DNA of 59,845 bases from a virus: IMG/VR virus record IMGVR_UViG_3300034375_009050, positions 1 through 59,845 of that record; one strand, written 5' to 3'. Each line of letters starts with the position of its first letter. Within the stretch, counting starts at the first letter, position 1. Position numbers and translations under genes: made by a program. Below are positions 1 to 7,765 of this stretch, in pieces. Below the pieces are notes generated by a model. That model saw only the letters and a program-made list of their open reading frames with translations, was not told the origin of the DNA and searched no databases.

Positions 1-156
1 GATAATTTGGATTTGAGTAATACTCAAATTGAATCATTGGGAAATTTACAATCTGTTGAAGGTTATTTGGATTTGAGAAATACGCCAATATCCAAAAAAT
101 ATACAGAAGAAGAAATAAGACAAATGGTTAATGTTAAAGGAGTTATTTTTATGTAA
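1..156 (+). CDS. LRR-repeat protein, C-terminal fragment (5' end outside window)
   Basis: The frame is open from base 1 and ends at TAA 154-156. It encodes one and a half 20-residue units of the LxLxNTxIESLGNLQSV type and then the C-terminal cap (SKKYTEEEIRQMV...IFM) shared by the next four genes. It is therefore the end of another member of the tandem family. Its stop overlaps the next start as TAATG. The upstream part lies outside the window. Confidence 0.85.
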   Translation, partial: DNLDLSNTQIESLGNLQSVEGYLDLRNTPISKKYTEEEIRQMVNVKGVIFM

Positions 157-698
157 TGAAAGACCTGATTAGAAAAATATTAAAAGAATACGAGGAAGAA
201 GAGAAAATTCTTGTTGTTCCATCATTAAAATATTTTGGTGATGACTGGAATGCATTGCGGTTGTTTTTAAAATCAAAAGGAAATCCAAAATGGAAACTTT
301 TGGATGATTTGAATTTGAGAAATACTCAAATTGAATCATTGGAAAACTTGCAATCTGTCGGTGGTAATTTGAATTTGAGTAATACACCAATTGAATCATT
401 GGAAAACTTGCAATCTGTCGGTGGTAATTTGAATTTGAGTGATACAGAAATTAAATCATTGGGAATCTTACAATCAGTGGGAGGTAATTTGGGTTTAGGT
501 AATACATCAATTGAATCATTGGGAAACTTGCAATATGTCGGAGATGGTTTGTATTTAGGTAATACACCAATTAAATCATTGGGAAATTTACAATCTGTCG
601 GAGGTAATTTGTATTTGAATTTCACTCCATTATCCGAAAAATATACAGAAGAAGAAATAGGACAAATGGTTAATGTTAAAGGAGTTATTTTTATGTAA
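156..698 (+). CDS. Leucine-rich-repeat protein with capsid-targeting-like leader (paralogue 1)
   Basis: 180 aa. Residues 1-11 form a basic leader ending in I-L-K-E; residues 12-50 are a conserved N-terminal domain (KILVVPSLKYFGDDWNAL); then about five near-identical 20-residue repeats of the pattern IESLGNLQSVGGxLxLxNTP, and a cap ending in VIFM. The repeat unit is exactly 60 nt, so the DNA is itself a tandem repeat. This is the shortest complete family member, by loss of repeat units. The start overlaps the previous stop (TAATG), implying translational coupling. Function is unknown; solenoid repeats usually bind proteins or glycans. Confidence 0.85.
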   Translation: MKDLIRKILKEYEEEEKILVVPSLKYFGDDWNALRLFLKSKGNPKWKLLDDLNLRNTQIESLENLQSVGGNLNLSNTPIESLENLQSVGGNLNLSDTEIKSLGILQSVGGNLGLGNTSIESLGNLQYVGDGLYLGNTPIKSLGNLQSVGGNLYLNFTPLSEKYTEEEIGQMVNVKGVIFM

Positions 699-1420
699 TG
701 AAGAATTTAATTAAAAAAATATTAAAAGAATATAAAGAAGAAGAAAAAATTCTTGTCGTTCCATCTTTAAAATATTTTGGTGATGACTGGAATGCATTGC
801 AGTTGTTTTTAAAATCAAAAGGAAACCCAAAATGGAAACTTTTGGATGATTTGTATTTATATGGAAAACCAATTGAATCATTGGAGAATTTACAATCTGT
901 CGGAGGTTATTTGAATTTGAGTAATACACCAATTGAATCATTGGGTAATTTACAATCTGTCGGAGGTTATTTGAATTTAGATGAAACACCAATTGAATCA
1001 TTAGGTAATTTACAATCTGTCGGAGGTAATTTGTTTTTGAGAAATTCATCAATTAAATCATTGGGAAACTTAATATCTGTAGGAGGTAATTTGGATTTGG
1101 TTAATACACCAATTGAATCATTAGCTAATTTACAATCTGTTGGAGATAATTTGGATTTGAGTAATACTCAAATTGAATCATTGGGAAATTTACAATCTGT
1201 TGGAGGTTATTTGGATTTGAGAAATACTCAAATTGAATCATTGGAAAATTTAATGTCAGTGGGAGGTTATTTTAATTTGATGAATACACCGATTGAATCA
1301 TTGGGAAATTTACAACATGTCGGAGATTGGTTGAGTTTGAGAAATACACCATTATCCAAAAAATATACAAAAGAAGAAATAAGACAAATGGTTGATGTTA
1401 AAGGAAAGATTTTTATGTAA
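698..1420 (+). CDS. Leucine-rich-repeat protein (paralogue 2)
   Basis: 240 aa with the same architecture: leader MKNLIKKILKE, conserved 40-residue N-terminal domain with FGDDWNALQLFLKSKGNPKWK, about eight 20-residue LRR-like units, and a C-terminal cap SKKYTKEEIRQMVDVKGKIFM. Neighbouring units differ mostly at the variable residues of the LxLxNT strand, as in arrays that diversify by recombination. TAATG couples it to both neighbours. Confidence 0.85.
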   Translation: MKNLIKKILKEYKEEEKILVVPSLKYFGDDWNALQLFLKSKGNPKWKLLDDLYLYGKPIESLENLQSVGGYLNLSNTPIESLGNLQSVGGYLNLDETPIESLGNLQSVGGNLFLRNSSIKSLGNLISVGGNLDLVNTPIESLANLQSVGDNLDLSNTQIESLGNLQSVGGYLDLRNTQIESLENLMSVGGYFNLMNTPIESLGNLQHVGDWLSLRNTPLSKKYTKEEIRQMVDVKGKIFM

Positions 1421-2139
1421 TGAAAAATTTAATTAGAAAAATATTAAAAGAATATGAGGAAGAAAAAATTCTTGTTGTTCCATCTTTAAAATATTTTGGT
1501 GATGACTGGAATTTATTACAATCATTTTTAAACTCAAAAGGAAATCCAAAATGGAAACTTTTGGATGATTTGAATTTAGAAAATACGCCAATTGAATCAT
1601 TGGGAAACTTGCAATCTGTAGGAGGTTATTTGTATTTGAATGATACAGGAATTAAATCATTAGATAATTTACAATCTGTCGGAGGTTATTTCTTTTTGAA
1701 TGATACATCAATTGAATCATTAGGTAATTTACAACATGTCGGAGGTGAATTGGATTTAGAAAATACACCACTTAAATCATTGGAAAATTTACAATCTGTC
1801 GGAGGTAATTTGTATTTATATGGAGCATCAATTGAATCATTGGGGAATTTACAATCTGTCGGAGGTAGTTTGGATTTGAGAAATACTCAAATTGAATCAT
1901 TTGGAAATTTACAATCTGTCGGAGATAATTTGTATTTAAATGATACACCAATTGAATCATTGGGAACTTTACAATCTGTTGAAGGTGATTTGGATTTAAA
2001 TGGAACACCAATTGAATCATTGGGAAATTTACAACATGTTGGTCGTTATTTGAATTTGATAAATACGCCAATATCCAAAAAATATACAGAAGAAGAAATA
2101 AGACAAATGGTAGATGTTAAATATAGTATTTATATGTAA
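1420..2139 (+). CDS. Leucine-rich-repeat protein (paralogue 3)
   Basis: 239 aa, with the same leader (MKNLIRKILKE), N-terminal domain, about eight 20-residue units and C-terminal cap. One Glu of the EEE run after the leader is missing compared with paralogues 1 and 2. It overlaps the next gene by one base (TAATG). No catalytic motif is visible; the repeats predict a solenoid binding surface. Confidence 0.85.
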   Translation: MKNLIRKILKEYEEEKILVVPSLKYFGDDWNLLQSFLNSKGNPKWKLLDDLNLENTPIESLGNLQSVGGYLYLNDTGIKSLDNLQSVGGYFFLNDTSIESLGNLQHVGGELDLENTPLKSLENLQSVGGNLYLYGASIESLGNLQSVGGSLDLRNTQIESFGNLQSVGDNLYLNDTPIESLGTLQSVEGDLDLNGTPIESLGNLQHVGRYLNLINTPISKKYTEEEIRQMVDVKYSIYM

Positions 2140-2855
2140 TGAAGAATTTAATTAGAAAAATATTAAAAGAATATGAGGAAGAAAAAATTCTTGTTGTTCC
2201 TTCATTAAAATATTTTGGTGATGACTGGAATGCATTGCAGTTGTTTTTAAAATCAAAAGGAAATCCAAAATGGAAAATTTTGGATAATTTGTATTTACAT
2301 GGAACATCAATTGACTCATTGGGAAACTTAATATCAGTCGGAGATGATTTGGATTTGAGATATGCAGAAATTAAATCATTTGGAAACTTGCAACATGTTG
2401 GTGGTGATTTGTATTTATATGGAACATCAATTAAATCGTTGGGAAACTTAATATCAGTCGGAGATAATTTGGATTTAAATGATACACAAATTGAATCATT
2501 GGGAAATTTAGAATCTGTCGGAGGTGATTTGTATTTGAAAAATACTCATAAATCATTGGGAAATTTACAATCTGTTGGTGGTGATTTGTATTTAAATAGA
2601 ACACCAATTGAATCATTGGGAAACTTAATATCAGTCGGAGGTGATTTGTATTTGAGAGATACTCAAATTGAATCATTAGGGAACTTACAATCTGTCGGAG
2701 GTTATTTGAATTTGATAAATACACCAATTGAATCATTGGGTAACTTAATATCAGTCGGAGGTAATTTGGATTTGAGATATACTCCAATATCCAAAAAATA
2801 TACGGAAGAAGAAATAAGACAAATGGTTGATGTTAAAGGAAATATTTATATGTAA
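2139..2855 (+). CDS. Leucine-rich-repeat protein (paralogue 4)
   Basis: 238 aa, same architecture. One unit around base 2550 is two residues short (NTHKSLGNL where the others have NTQIESLGNL), an in-frame 6-nt loss that would disturb one turn of the solenoid but leaves the protein intact. It is coupled to the next gene, an unrelated metalloprotease, by the same TAATG junction, so at least six genes form one transcriptional unit. Confidence 0.85.
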   Translation: MKNLIRKILKEYEEEKILVVPSLKYFGDDWNALQLFLKSKGNPKWKILDNLYLHGTSIDSLGNLISVGDDLDLRYAEIKSFGNLQHVGGDLYLYGTSIKSLGNLISVGDNLDLNDTQIESLGNLESVGGDLYLKNTHKSLGNLQSVGGDLYLNRTPIESLGNLISVGGDLYLRDTQIESLGNLQSVGGYLNLINTPIESLGNLISVGGNLDLRYTPISKKYTEEEIRQMVDVKGNIYM

Positions 2856-3280
2856 TGAAGAATTTAAAAGAACAAATATCTAGAATGAATGAAATAATGG
2901 GTGAAAAAGATAATTCATCCCTTGAAGTTTATGAATTTCAAAACTACACTTTAATTTTATCTAACGACCCTTGTGACATATTCACATATTTTAATGTTGA
3001 TGAATTACACGGTTTAAGTTATGAAGATTGTTTATCATATGATAACACAACCAAAGATGCTTATATCGCAGGACTATCTAATATTATACCAGGAACAGAA
3101 AAAAAATTCCTTTTTTTAAATAAAAGTAGATTGGGTAATTGTAAACAAAAGATGGGTTTGATTATGCATGAAACAATGCATCTTTCTTTGGAATTACATA
3201 ACCATAATATTATGGAAATGGAAGAAGAAATTATAAGTTGGGCAGAAGAAGAGGCTTATAAAATATTTGATTTAATTTGA
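2855..3280 (+). CDS. Small HExxH zinc metalloprotease-like protein
   Basis: 141 aa. The motif HETMH at about residues 108-112, followed 15-20 residues later by an acidic stretch (MEEEIISWAEEEA) that can supply the third zinc ligand, fits a minimal gluzincin-type peptidase. The N-terminus MKNLKEQISRMNEIMG resembles the leaders seen on other proteins here and contains L-K-E. It is the last gene of the coupled LRR cluster. Substrate unknown; it could process co-packaged LRR proteins or act on host proteins. A non-catalytic role is possible because only the motif was recognised. Confidence 0.6.
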   Translation: MKNLKEQISRMNEIMGEKDNSSLEVYEFQNYTLILSNDPCDIFTYFNVDELHGLSYEDCLSYDNTTKDAYIAGLSNIIPGTEKKFLFLNKSRLGNCKQKMGLIMHETMHLSLELHNHNIMEMEEEIISWAEEEAYKIFDLI

Positions 3281-3443
3281 GAAATATCACGTATAGTTCA
3301 ATTCCTCTCCTTACGTTTTGTAGAAACTATTCGAGATTAACACCTAAAAAGAATATCTTACTCAAAATTTTTCTAACAATATTAATATACTCCACTGTTT
3401 TCACTATGTAAAAGATAATTATATAGCATAAAATTAATTAAAT

Positions 3444-4325
3444 ATGTTATTAAAAATAGGTTCGCGTGGTAAAGAAGTTAAAGAATTACAAGAATTCTTG
3501 GATATTGAAGCAGATGGAATATTCGGTAAAGGAACTGAAACTGCTGTTAAAAGGTGGCAATCCGATAATGGTCTTGTTGCTGATGGCATTGTGGGTCCTA
3601 CCACTTGGGATTGTATGGGTATCGCTACTACTGATAATTCGGAAAAGGTTTACACAACGGAAAACGGATTAGTCGTAAATAGACATTTCCTTCCACATGG
3701 TGAATACAAATCAGGTCCAACAAATAAAGAGTACATTTTCTTACATCATACTGCAGGATGGCACAATCCATATAATTGTATAGACCAATGGGGTAGAGAT
3801 AATAGAGGTGCAGTAGCAACTGAATTTGTGTTAGGTGGTCCTTCAGTTAAAGGTAACGATACTAAATATGATGGTGTAATGGTTCAAGCATTTCCTGAAG
3901 GTGGGTATGGTTGGCACTTAGGAAAGAATGGTTCACAACATATGCATACACATTCAGTAGGAATTGAAGTATGTAATTTTGGTTATGTTGTAAACGGAAA
4001 AACTTATGCAGGTACTAGGGTTGATGATTCCCAGATTGTAACCCTTGATAAACCATTTAGAGGACACAAAACTTGGCATAGATATTCAGATGCTCAAATT
4101 GAAGAATTAAGAAAATGGATACTTTGGATTGGTGAACGGGATTCTATTGATGTAAGAAAAGGATTACCTGAATGGATTAAACAAAGAGGTGCAGATGCAT
4201 TTGAATTTAACGAAGACGCATACTATGGTAGAGTAAAAGGTCTTTTAACTCATACCAATACTCGTAAAGATAAAACTGATATGTTCCCACAACAGGAATT
4301 ATTAGATATGTTAGTGGAGTTATAA
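3444..4325 (+). CDS. Endolysin: peptidoglycan-binding domain plus N-acetylmuramoyl-L-alanine amidase (Amidase_2)
   Basis: 293 aa. Residues 4-58 form a PG_binding_1 domain (GSRGKEVKELQ, DGIFGKGTETAVKRWQ, DGIVGPTTW). Residues 95-280 form a type 2 amidase: HHTAG at 101-105 gives the first zinc ligand, THSVGIEVCNFG is the core strand, and H plus KTD near 270-278 in THTNTRKDKTDMFP gives the remaining zinc-site residues. It cleaves the amide between MurNAc and L-Ala. No signal peptide is seen, so access to the wall would need a holin or release by tail or spanin partners. The next gene, a histidine kinase, begins one base after the stop, placing lysis and sensing genes in one run. A 163-bp gap precedes it, with no clear promoter recognised. 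Confidence 0.9.
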   Translation: MLLKIGSRGKEVKELQEFLDIEADGIFGKGTETAVKRWQSDNGLVADGIVGPTTWDCMGIATTDNSEKVYTTENGLVVNRHFLPHGEYKSGPTNKEYIFLHHTAGWHNPYNCIDQWGRDNRGAVATEFVLGGPSVKGNDTKYDGVMVQAFPEGGYGWHLGKNGSQHMHTHSVGIEVCNFGYVVNGKTYAGTRVDDSQIVTLDKPFRGHKTWHRYSDAQIEELRKWILWIGERDSIDVRKGLPEWIKQRGADAFEFNEDAYYGRVKGLLTHTNTRKDKTDMFPQQELLDMLVEL

Positions 4326-4326
4326 G

Positions 4327-5577
4327 ATGACAATGTTAGATGGAATATCACTTAAATCAAAAGTAGCATTAGTTATCATAGTTATCATTATACTTTCATT
4401 CTTTGGAGTACAAACTTGTATTGTATTTGGATTATGTGAGAATAGTATAGAGTTAACTAAGTTTGGATATGGATGTATTATAGGTTTTATGCCACCATTC
4501 TTTATGGTTGTTTCCGAGTTCATTTCAAATATTAAACTAAAGGAAGAACAGATTAATTCTCAATTAGAAGGTATAAGTAAATCAAACTTAGTAGTAACAT
4601 TGACAATGGATGGTTACATTCAAACAGCCAATCCAAACTTTTGTAGTCTTATGGGGTGTTCCGAGGGTCAAATTAAAAAACAACCTCATAGTAGAATGGT
4701 TACTACTGAATATGCTAAAAGTAAAGAATACTTAGAATTTTGGGAAACACTAAGAAGAGGTGAATCTATTACAGGTGAATTTGAAAGGGTTGCTAAAGAT
4801 GGTTCAAAAAGATGGTTGTATGGTAACTATACACCAATCAAAAACTCAAAAGGTGAATACACTAAAATACTTAAAGTGGCAACTGATGTTACTGCACAAC
4901 ATCAAGCGGAAGAAATTGTTAGTCAAAAGAATGCTTACTTAGAACATGCTGCAAAGATTCTTAGACACGATATGCATAGTGGTATCAATACTTATATGCC
5001 AAGAGGGTTATCATCTCTTAGAAGAAGATTAAATGATAAAACAATCAAAGAGTTAAGAATTGAAGCACCACTAAAAATGTTAGATGAGGGATTAAAACAT
5101 ACTCAGAAGGTTTATGCAGGTGTAAAAGAGTTTACAAACTTAGTTAAAGAAGAAGTTCAGTTGGATACCAAAGAAGTTGATTTAAAAGAAATATTATTAG
5201 ATTATCTTTCATCCACATCTTATATCAAACAAGTAGTAATTGATGATTTAATCACAACAAATATAAACGAACCATTGTTCTGTACTGCAATTGATAACTT
5301 AATTAGAAATGGATTAAAATATAATGATAGTGGAACTAAAACTGTTATGATATTTATGGAAGATAACAACACATTATGTGTACAAGATAATGGTAGAGGT
5401 ATGACTCAAGCTGAGTTTGAGAATTTTTCAAAACCATACATTAGAAAAGAAGGACAGAAAGAAAGTGGTTCAGGTTTGGGATTGAATATTTGTATAGCAA
5501 TTTTAAAAGAACATGGTTTCCATATAACAGCAGAAAAATGTAACCCTGGAACTAAATTAAGGATAAAATTAAAATGA
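4327..5577 (+). CDS. Membrane sensor histidine kinase (2 TM, PAS, HisKA-like, HATPase)
   Basis: 416 aa. Two hydrophobic helices (about 11-33 and 46-66) are followed by a PAS domain (about 80-195, including NPNFCSLMG and the C-terminal ILKVATDVT), a dimerisation/phosphoacceptor region with candidate His214 in ILRHDMHSG, and a HATPase domain: N box DNLIRNGLKYN (323-333), G1 DNGRGM (354-359), G2 GSGLGL (381-386). All ATP-binding boxes are present, so it should be active. The stop overlaps the receiver gene start (ATGA), indicating a cognate pair. The short loop between the helices argues against a periplasmic ligand domain; input is more likely by PAS or by membrane contact, for example with the rhodopsin encoded 950 bp downstream. 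Sensor kinases are rare in phages. Confidence 0.92.
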   Translation: MTMLDGISLKSKVALVIIVIIILSFFGVQTCIVFGLCENSIELTKFGYGCIIGFMPPFFMVVSEFISNIKLKEEQINSQLEGISKSNLVVTLTMDGYIQTANPNFCSLMGCSEGQIKKQPHSRMVTTEYAKSKEYLEFWETLRRGESITGEFERVAKDGSKRWLYGNYTPIKNSKGEYTKILKVATDVTAQHQAEEIVSQKNAYLEHAAKILRHDMHSGINTYMPRGLSSLRRRLNDKTIKELRIEAPLKMLDEGLKHTQKVYAGVKEFTNLVKEEVQLDTKEVDLKEILLDYLSSTSYIKQVVIDDLITTNINEPLFCTAIDNLIRNGLKYNDSGTKTVMIFMEDNNTLCVQDNGRGMTQAEFENFSKPYIRKEGQKESGSGLGLNICIAILKEHGFHITAEKCNPGTKLRIKLK

Positions 5578-6020
5578 ACAAAATGATTAACTCTATTTTA
5601 TTAGTGGATGATGAAGATTTATTCCACTTGGTATTTGAAGATGCTTGTAGTATCTTAGATATAACTCTATCATTAGAAGCACTAAACTCATCGGATGAGG
5701 CTGATAAGAAATTTAAACAATGGTTTCCAGATGACCTTAATCACGAAAGACCTGAATGTGTATTTGTTGATTTGAATATCATTGGTTCATCATTTGATGG
5801 TATCGAATTGATTAGAAAAATAAATAGTGATTATGGTAACGGATGTGTTATTGGTATCATATCATCATCCGATGATAATCAAGAGATTGAGAAAGCTAAA
5901 GCTGCTGGTGCTCAATTTTGGTTAGTAAAATCTGATGATATCGAACCACGTTTAGAACAATTTAGAAATGATTATGATGGGTATGTGAACAAAACAAACC
6001 CATTTAAAGTATACAAATAA
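5574..6020 (+). CDS. Single-domain response regulator (receiver domain)
   Basis: 148 aa. It carries the acidic pair Asp12-Asp13 (LLVDDED), the phosphoacceptor Asp66 (VFVDLN), Ser97/98 in the Thr/Ser position and Lys119 (FWLVKSDD), so all CheY-fold catalytic positions are filled. There is no DNA-binding or enzymatic output domain; signalling would go by protein contact, as with CheY or Spo0F. Its ATG overlaps the kinase TGA, indicating translational coupling. The partner of the phosphorylated receiver is not evident; a host target is possible. Confidence 0.92.
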   Translation: MNKMINSILLVDDEDLFHLVFEDACSILDITLSLEALNSSDEADKKFKQWFPDDLNHERPECVFVDLNIIGSSFDGIELIRKINSDYGNGCVIGIISSSDDNQEIEKAKAAGAQFWLVKSDDIEPRLEQFRNDYDGYVNKTNPFKVYK

Positions 6021-6021
6021 G

Positions 6022-6525
6022 ATGATAAAGAAATTAGCACATATATTAACATATCACGATTCAGAACCAACTGAGGTTCTGCAAGGATTGATATGGTTTA
6101 TATTTGCACCTGTTGTATTGGAAGCAGAGTTCTTTCCAGATTTATGGTATGTTGCTATCATTAGCACTTTGATTGGGTTTGGTACTCTACACTCAGTTGT
6201 TTATGGTAGTTTAGAACGAAGAAGGGTGTTTGGGTATTTATATGGGATAATGTCAATTGTATTTGTTATAATATATTTTTCATTATTTAACTCTTTTAAT
6301 TGGACTCCTATGAATTGGGGTTGGATTGTAATTTCAATTAGTGCTTTAAGTAATATCAGAAGAATCACTCGAAAAATCGAATCACAAAAAAGTGATAGAG
6401 AACAACAAGATATAACTAAGATGTATAGAGAAGATTTGGAAACTAAAATTGAAGAGTTACAAAAACAAACCTTTGATTTAAGATTAAAGAATATAAAACT
6501 AAACGAATTATTAGAAAAGAAATAG
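6022..6525 (+). CDS. Membrane protein with four predicted helices and C-terminal coiled coil
   Basis: 167 aa. Hydrophobic segments at about 20-38, 41-61, 70-88 and 95-110 are followed by a charged coiled coil (about 115-165) that should lie in the cytoplasm. It sits one base after the receiver gene and three bases before the rhodopsin gene. No family recognised. The layout, a membrane bundle with a long cytoplasmic helix, resembles adaptor or transducer modules, so a link between photoreceptor and kinase is a reasonable guess from position only. Confidence 0.75.
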   Translation: MIKKLAHILTYHDSEPTEVLQGLIWFIFAPVVLEAEFFPDLWYVAIISTLIGFGTLHSVVYGSLERRRVFGYLYGIMSIVFVIIYFSLFNSFNWTPMNWGWIVISISALSNIRRITRKIESQKSDREQQDITKMYREDLETKIEELQKQTFDLRLKNIKLNELLEKK

Positions 6526-6528
6526 GTT

Positions 6529-7107
6529 ATGGTATCATATTTACTTTTAATTACATCATTCATTTTCTTAGTATCATCTATACTATTTTTAGTGAAGGGA
6601 AAGTCTAAACAATCAAAATTATCAACAATAGCGTTGGGTATCGCAGGTATTATGTATGGTATAATGTCATACCTATATTCATATGATAATGAAGTAAATC
6701 TAAGAGTACTAAGATATTTTGATTGGGGTCTAACAATTCCAATATTACTATACCAAATGTACTTACACATGAATGTGAAAAGTCAAACCATTGGTACATT
6801 TATATCTGCTGTGATTTGTATGATGTTAGTTTTAGCATTTGGCTTTTTAGGTGAAATTGGGTGGTTAGGTAAGGTATCTGCTGGATTACTTGGAATAATG
6901 TTTTCAATTTACACATTTTTAACAATGGTAAATGGTATTGGTGATAATAATATTAAATTCTATATTATTACATTCGGAGTCTGGATGTTCTATCCAATAG
7001 CTTATTTCTTGTCAGATACTACATTTATAATAATATCATACTCAGTAATAGACATAGCCGCAAAATTAGGTATGGATTTATATTTATGCTTAAACGAAGA
7101 ATTATAA
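6529..7107 (+). CDS. Microbial (type 1) rhodopsin, compact seven-helix retinal protein
   Basis: 192 aa with seven hydrophobic segments. Helix C carries RYFDWGLTIPILLYQ (residues 62-76), matching the RYxDWxxTxP signature: Arg62, Asp65 (Schiff-base counterion, D85 in bacteriorhodopsin), Trp66, Thr69 (T89), Pro71, and Gln76 at the D96 proton-donor position. Helix F has VWMFYP (151-156), the retinal-pocket W-x-x-Y-P. Helix G has DIAAK (175-179), giving Asp175 (D212) and the retinal lysine Lys179 (K216). The three-letter motif is thus D-T-Q. Lack of a carboxylic donor suggests a slow photocycle, more typical of sensors than pumps. It is shorter than the usual 220-250 aa because the loops and termini are trimmed. 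It is flanked by membrane coiled-coil proteins and downstream of a kinase/receiver pair. No retinal-synthesis gene is visible, so the host would have to supply retinal. Confidence 0.88.
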   Translation: MVSYLLLITSFIFLVSSILFLVKGKSKQSKLSTIALGIAGIMYGIMSYLYSYDNEVNLRVLRYFDWGLTIPILLYQMYLHMNVKSQTIGTFISAVICMMLVLAFGFLGEIGWLGKVSAGLLGIMFSIYTFLTMVNGIGDNNIKFYIITFGVWMFYPIAYFLSDTTFIIISYSVIDIAAKLGMDLYLCLNEEL

Positions 7108-7117
7108 AAAGGTTGTT

Positions 7118-7708
7118 ATGAAACTAAATGAGTTATCACGAGATTCTTTACTAAAACTTGCCAATGACAAAAAAATATACTTAGAGGGTAACATCCTAAA
7201 AATATTAGAGTCGGCTGATGGTGATGTTGAAGTAGAGGAATATTTAAAATTTTGTAAAGACAAAGATACAACTGCTCGTAGAAAAAGACTTCAAGTAACC
7301 AAGCAAGTTCAACAACAAAACAAAGAGTTGGTTGATAAACAAAAAGAAACCGATTCTTTAATGATTGAACTTCAGAACGCATTAGATACTGCACAGAAAT
7401 CTGAAGAAGAAGCAAATAAACTTAGGGAAGTTGCTGAGAAATCAAAAGATAAGGCATTGGAAGATTTAGACCTAATCCAAAGGAAATCTCAATTTAAGTT
7501 GATTGGTACAATCGTAAGGGTAGCACTATTTGTAATACTTGGAGTTGGTATTCTAACCACAGTAATGTATGCATTTGCAATAGTAACCGATAAAGAGACT
7601 CAAATTATCGGTTCTACATGGAGTAATATGTTTGGAATTCTTCTTACCAATGCATTTTCTATTGTAGGAACTATTATGGGTGTTAAGTATGCATCAGATA
7701 AAGAATGA
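7118..7708 (+). CDS. Coiled-coil protein with two C-terminal transmembrane helices
   Basis: 196 aa. Residues 1-50 are mixed, about 55-120 are a strong charged coiled coil, and two hydrophobic helices lie at 129-154 and 164-188 with a short loop (TDKETQ). The coiled coil should be cytoplasmic. It starts 10 bp after the rhodopsin and closes the co-directional run from 3444. The design is an inverted version of a two-TM rhodopsin transducer (HtrII-like proteins have their TM helices first), so a transducer role is only a positional inference. No HAMP or MCP motif is visible. Confidence 0.75.
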   Translation: MKLNELSRDSLLKLANDKKIYLEGNILKILESADGDVEVEEYLKFCKDKDTTARRKRLQVTKQVQQQNKELVDKQKETDSLMIELQNALDTAQKSEEEANKLREVAEKSKDKALEDLDLIQRKSQFKLIGTIVRVALFVILGVGILTTVMYAFAIVTDKETQIIGSTWSNMFGILLTNAFSIVGTIMGVKYASDKE

Positions 7709-7753
7709 ATTACATAAAAAAATGATGTCTTTAAACAATAGGGAGTTAAGTGA

Positions 7754-7761
7754 TATTTATA
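7754..7761 (+). promoter_or_regulatory. TATTTATA element (candidate phage late promoter)
   Basis: Exact TATTTATA ends 4 nt before the ATG at 7766. If it acts as a -10 element, transcription would start at or next to the start codon. The same element in the same sense recurs before many genes in this window. Confidence 0.5.
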
Positions 7762-7765
7762 AAGT

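Noticed and set aside
169-2787. Long antisense reading frames over the LRR genes
   Set aside because: They are low-complexity mirror translations of the 60-nt repeat, not independent genes.
1-2855. CRISPR array
   Set aside because: The 60-nt repeats are contiguous, coding and in frame, with no spacers; they are LRR units.
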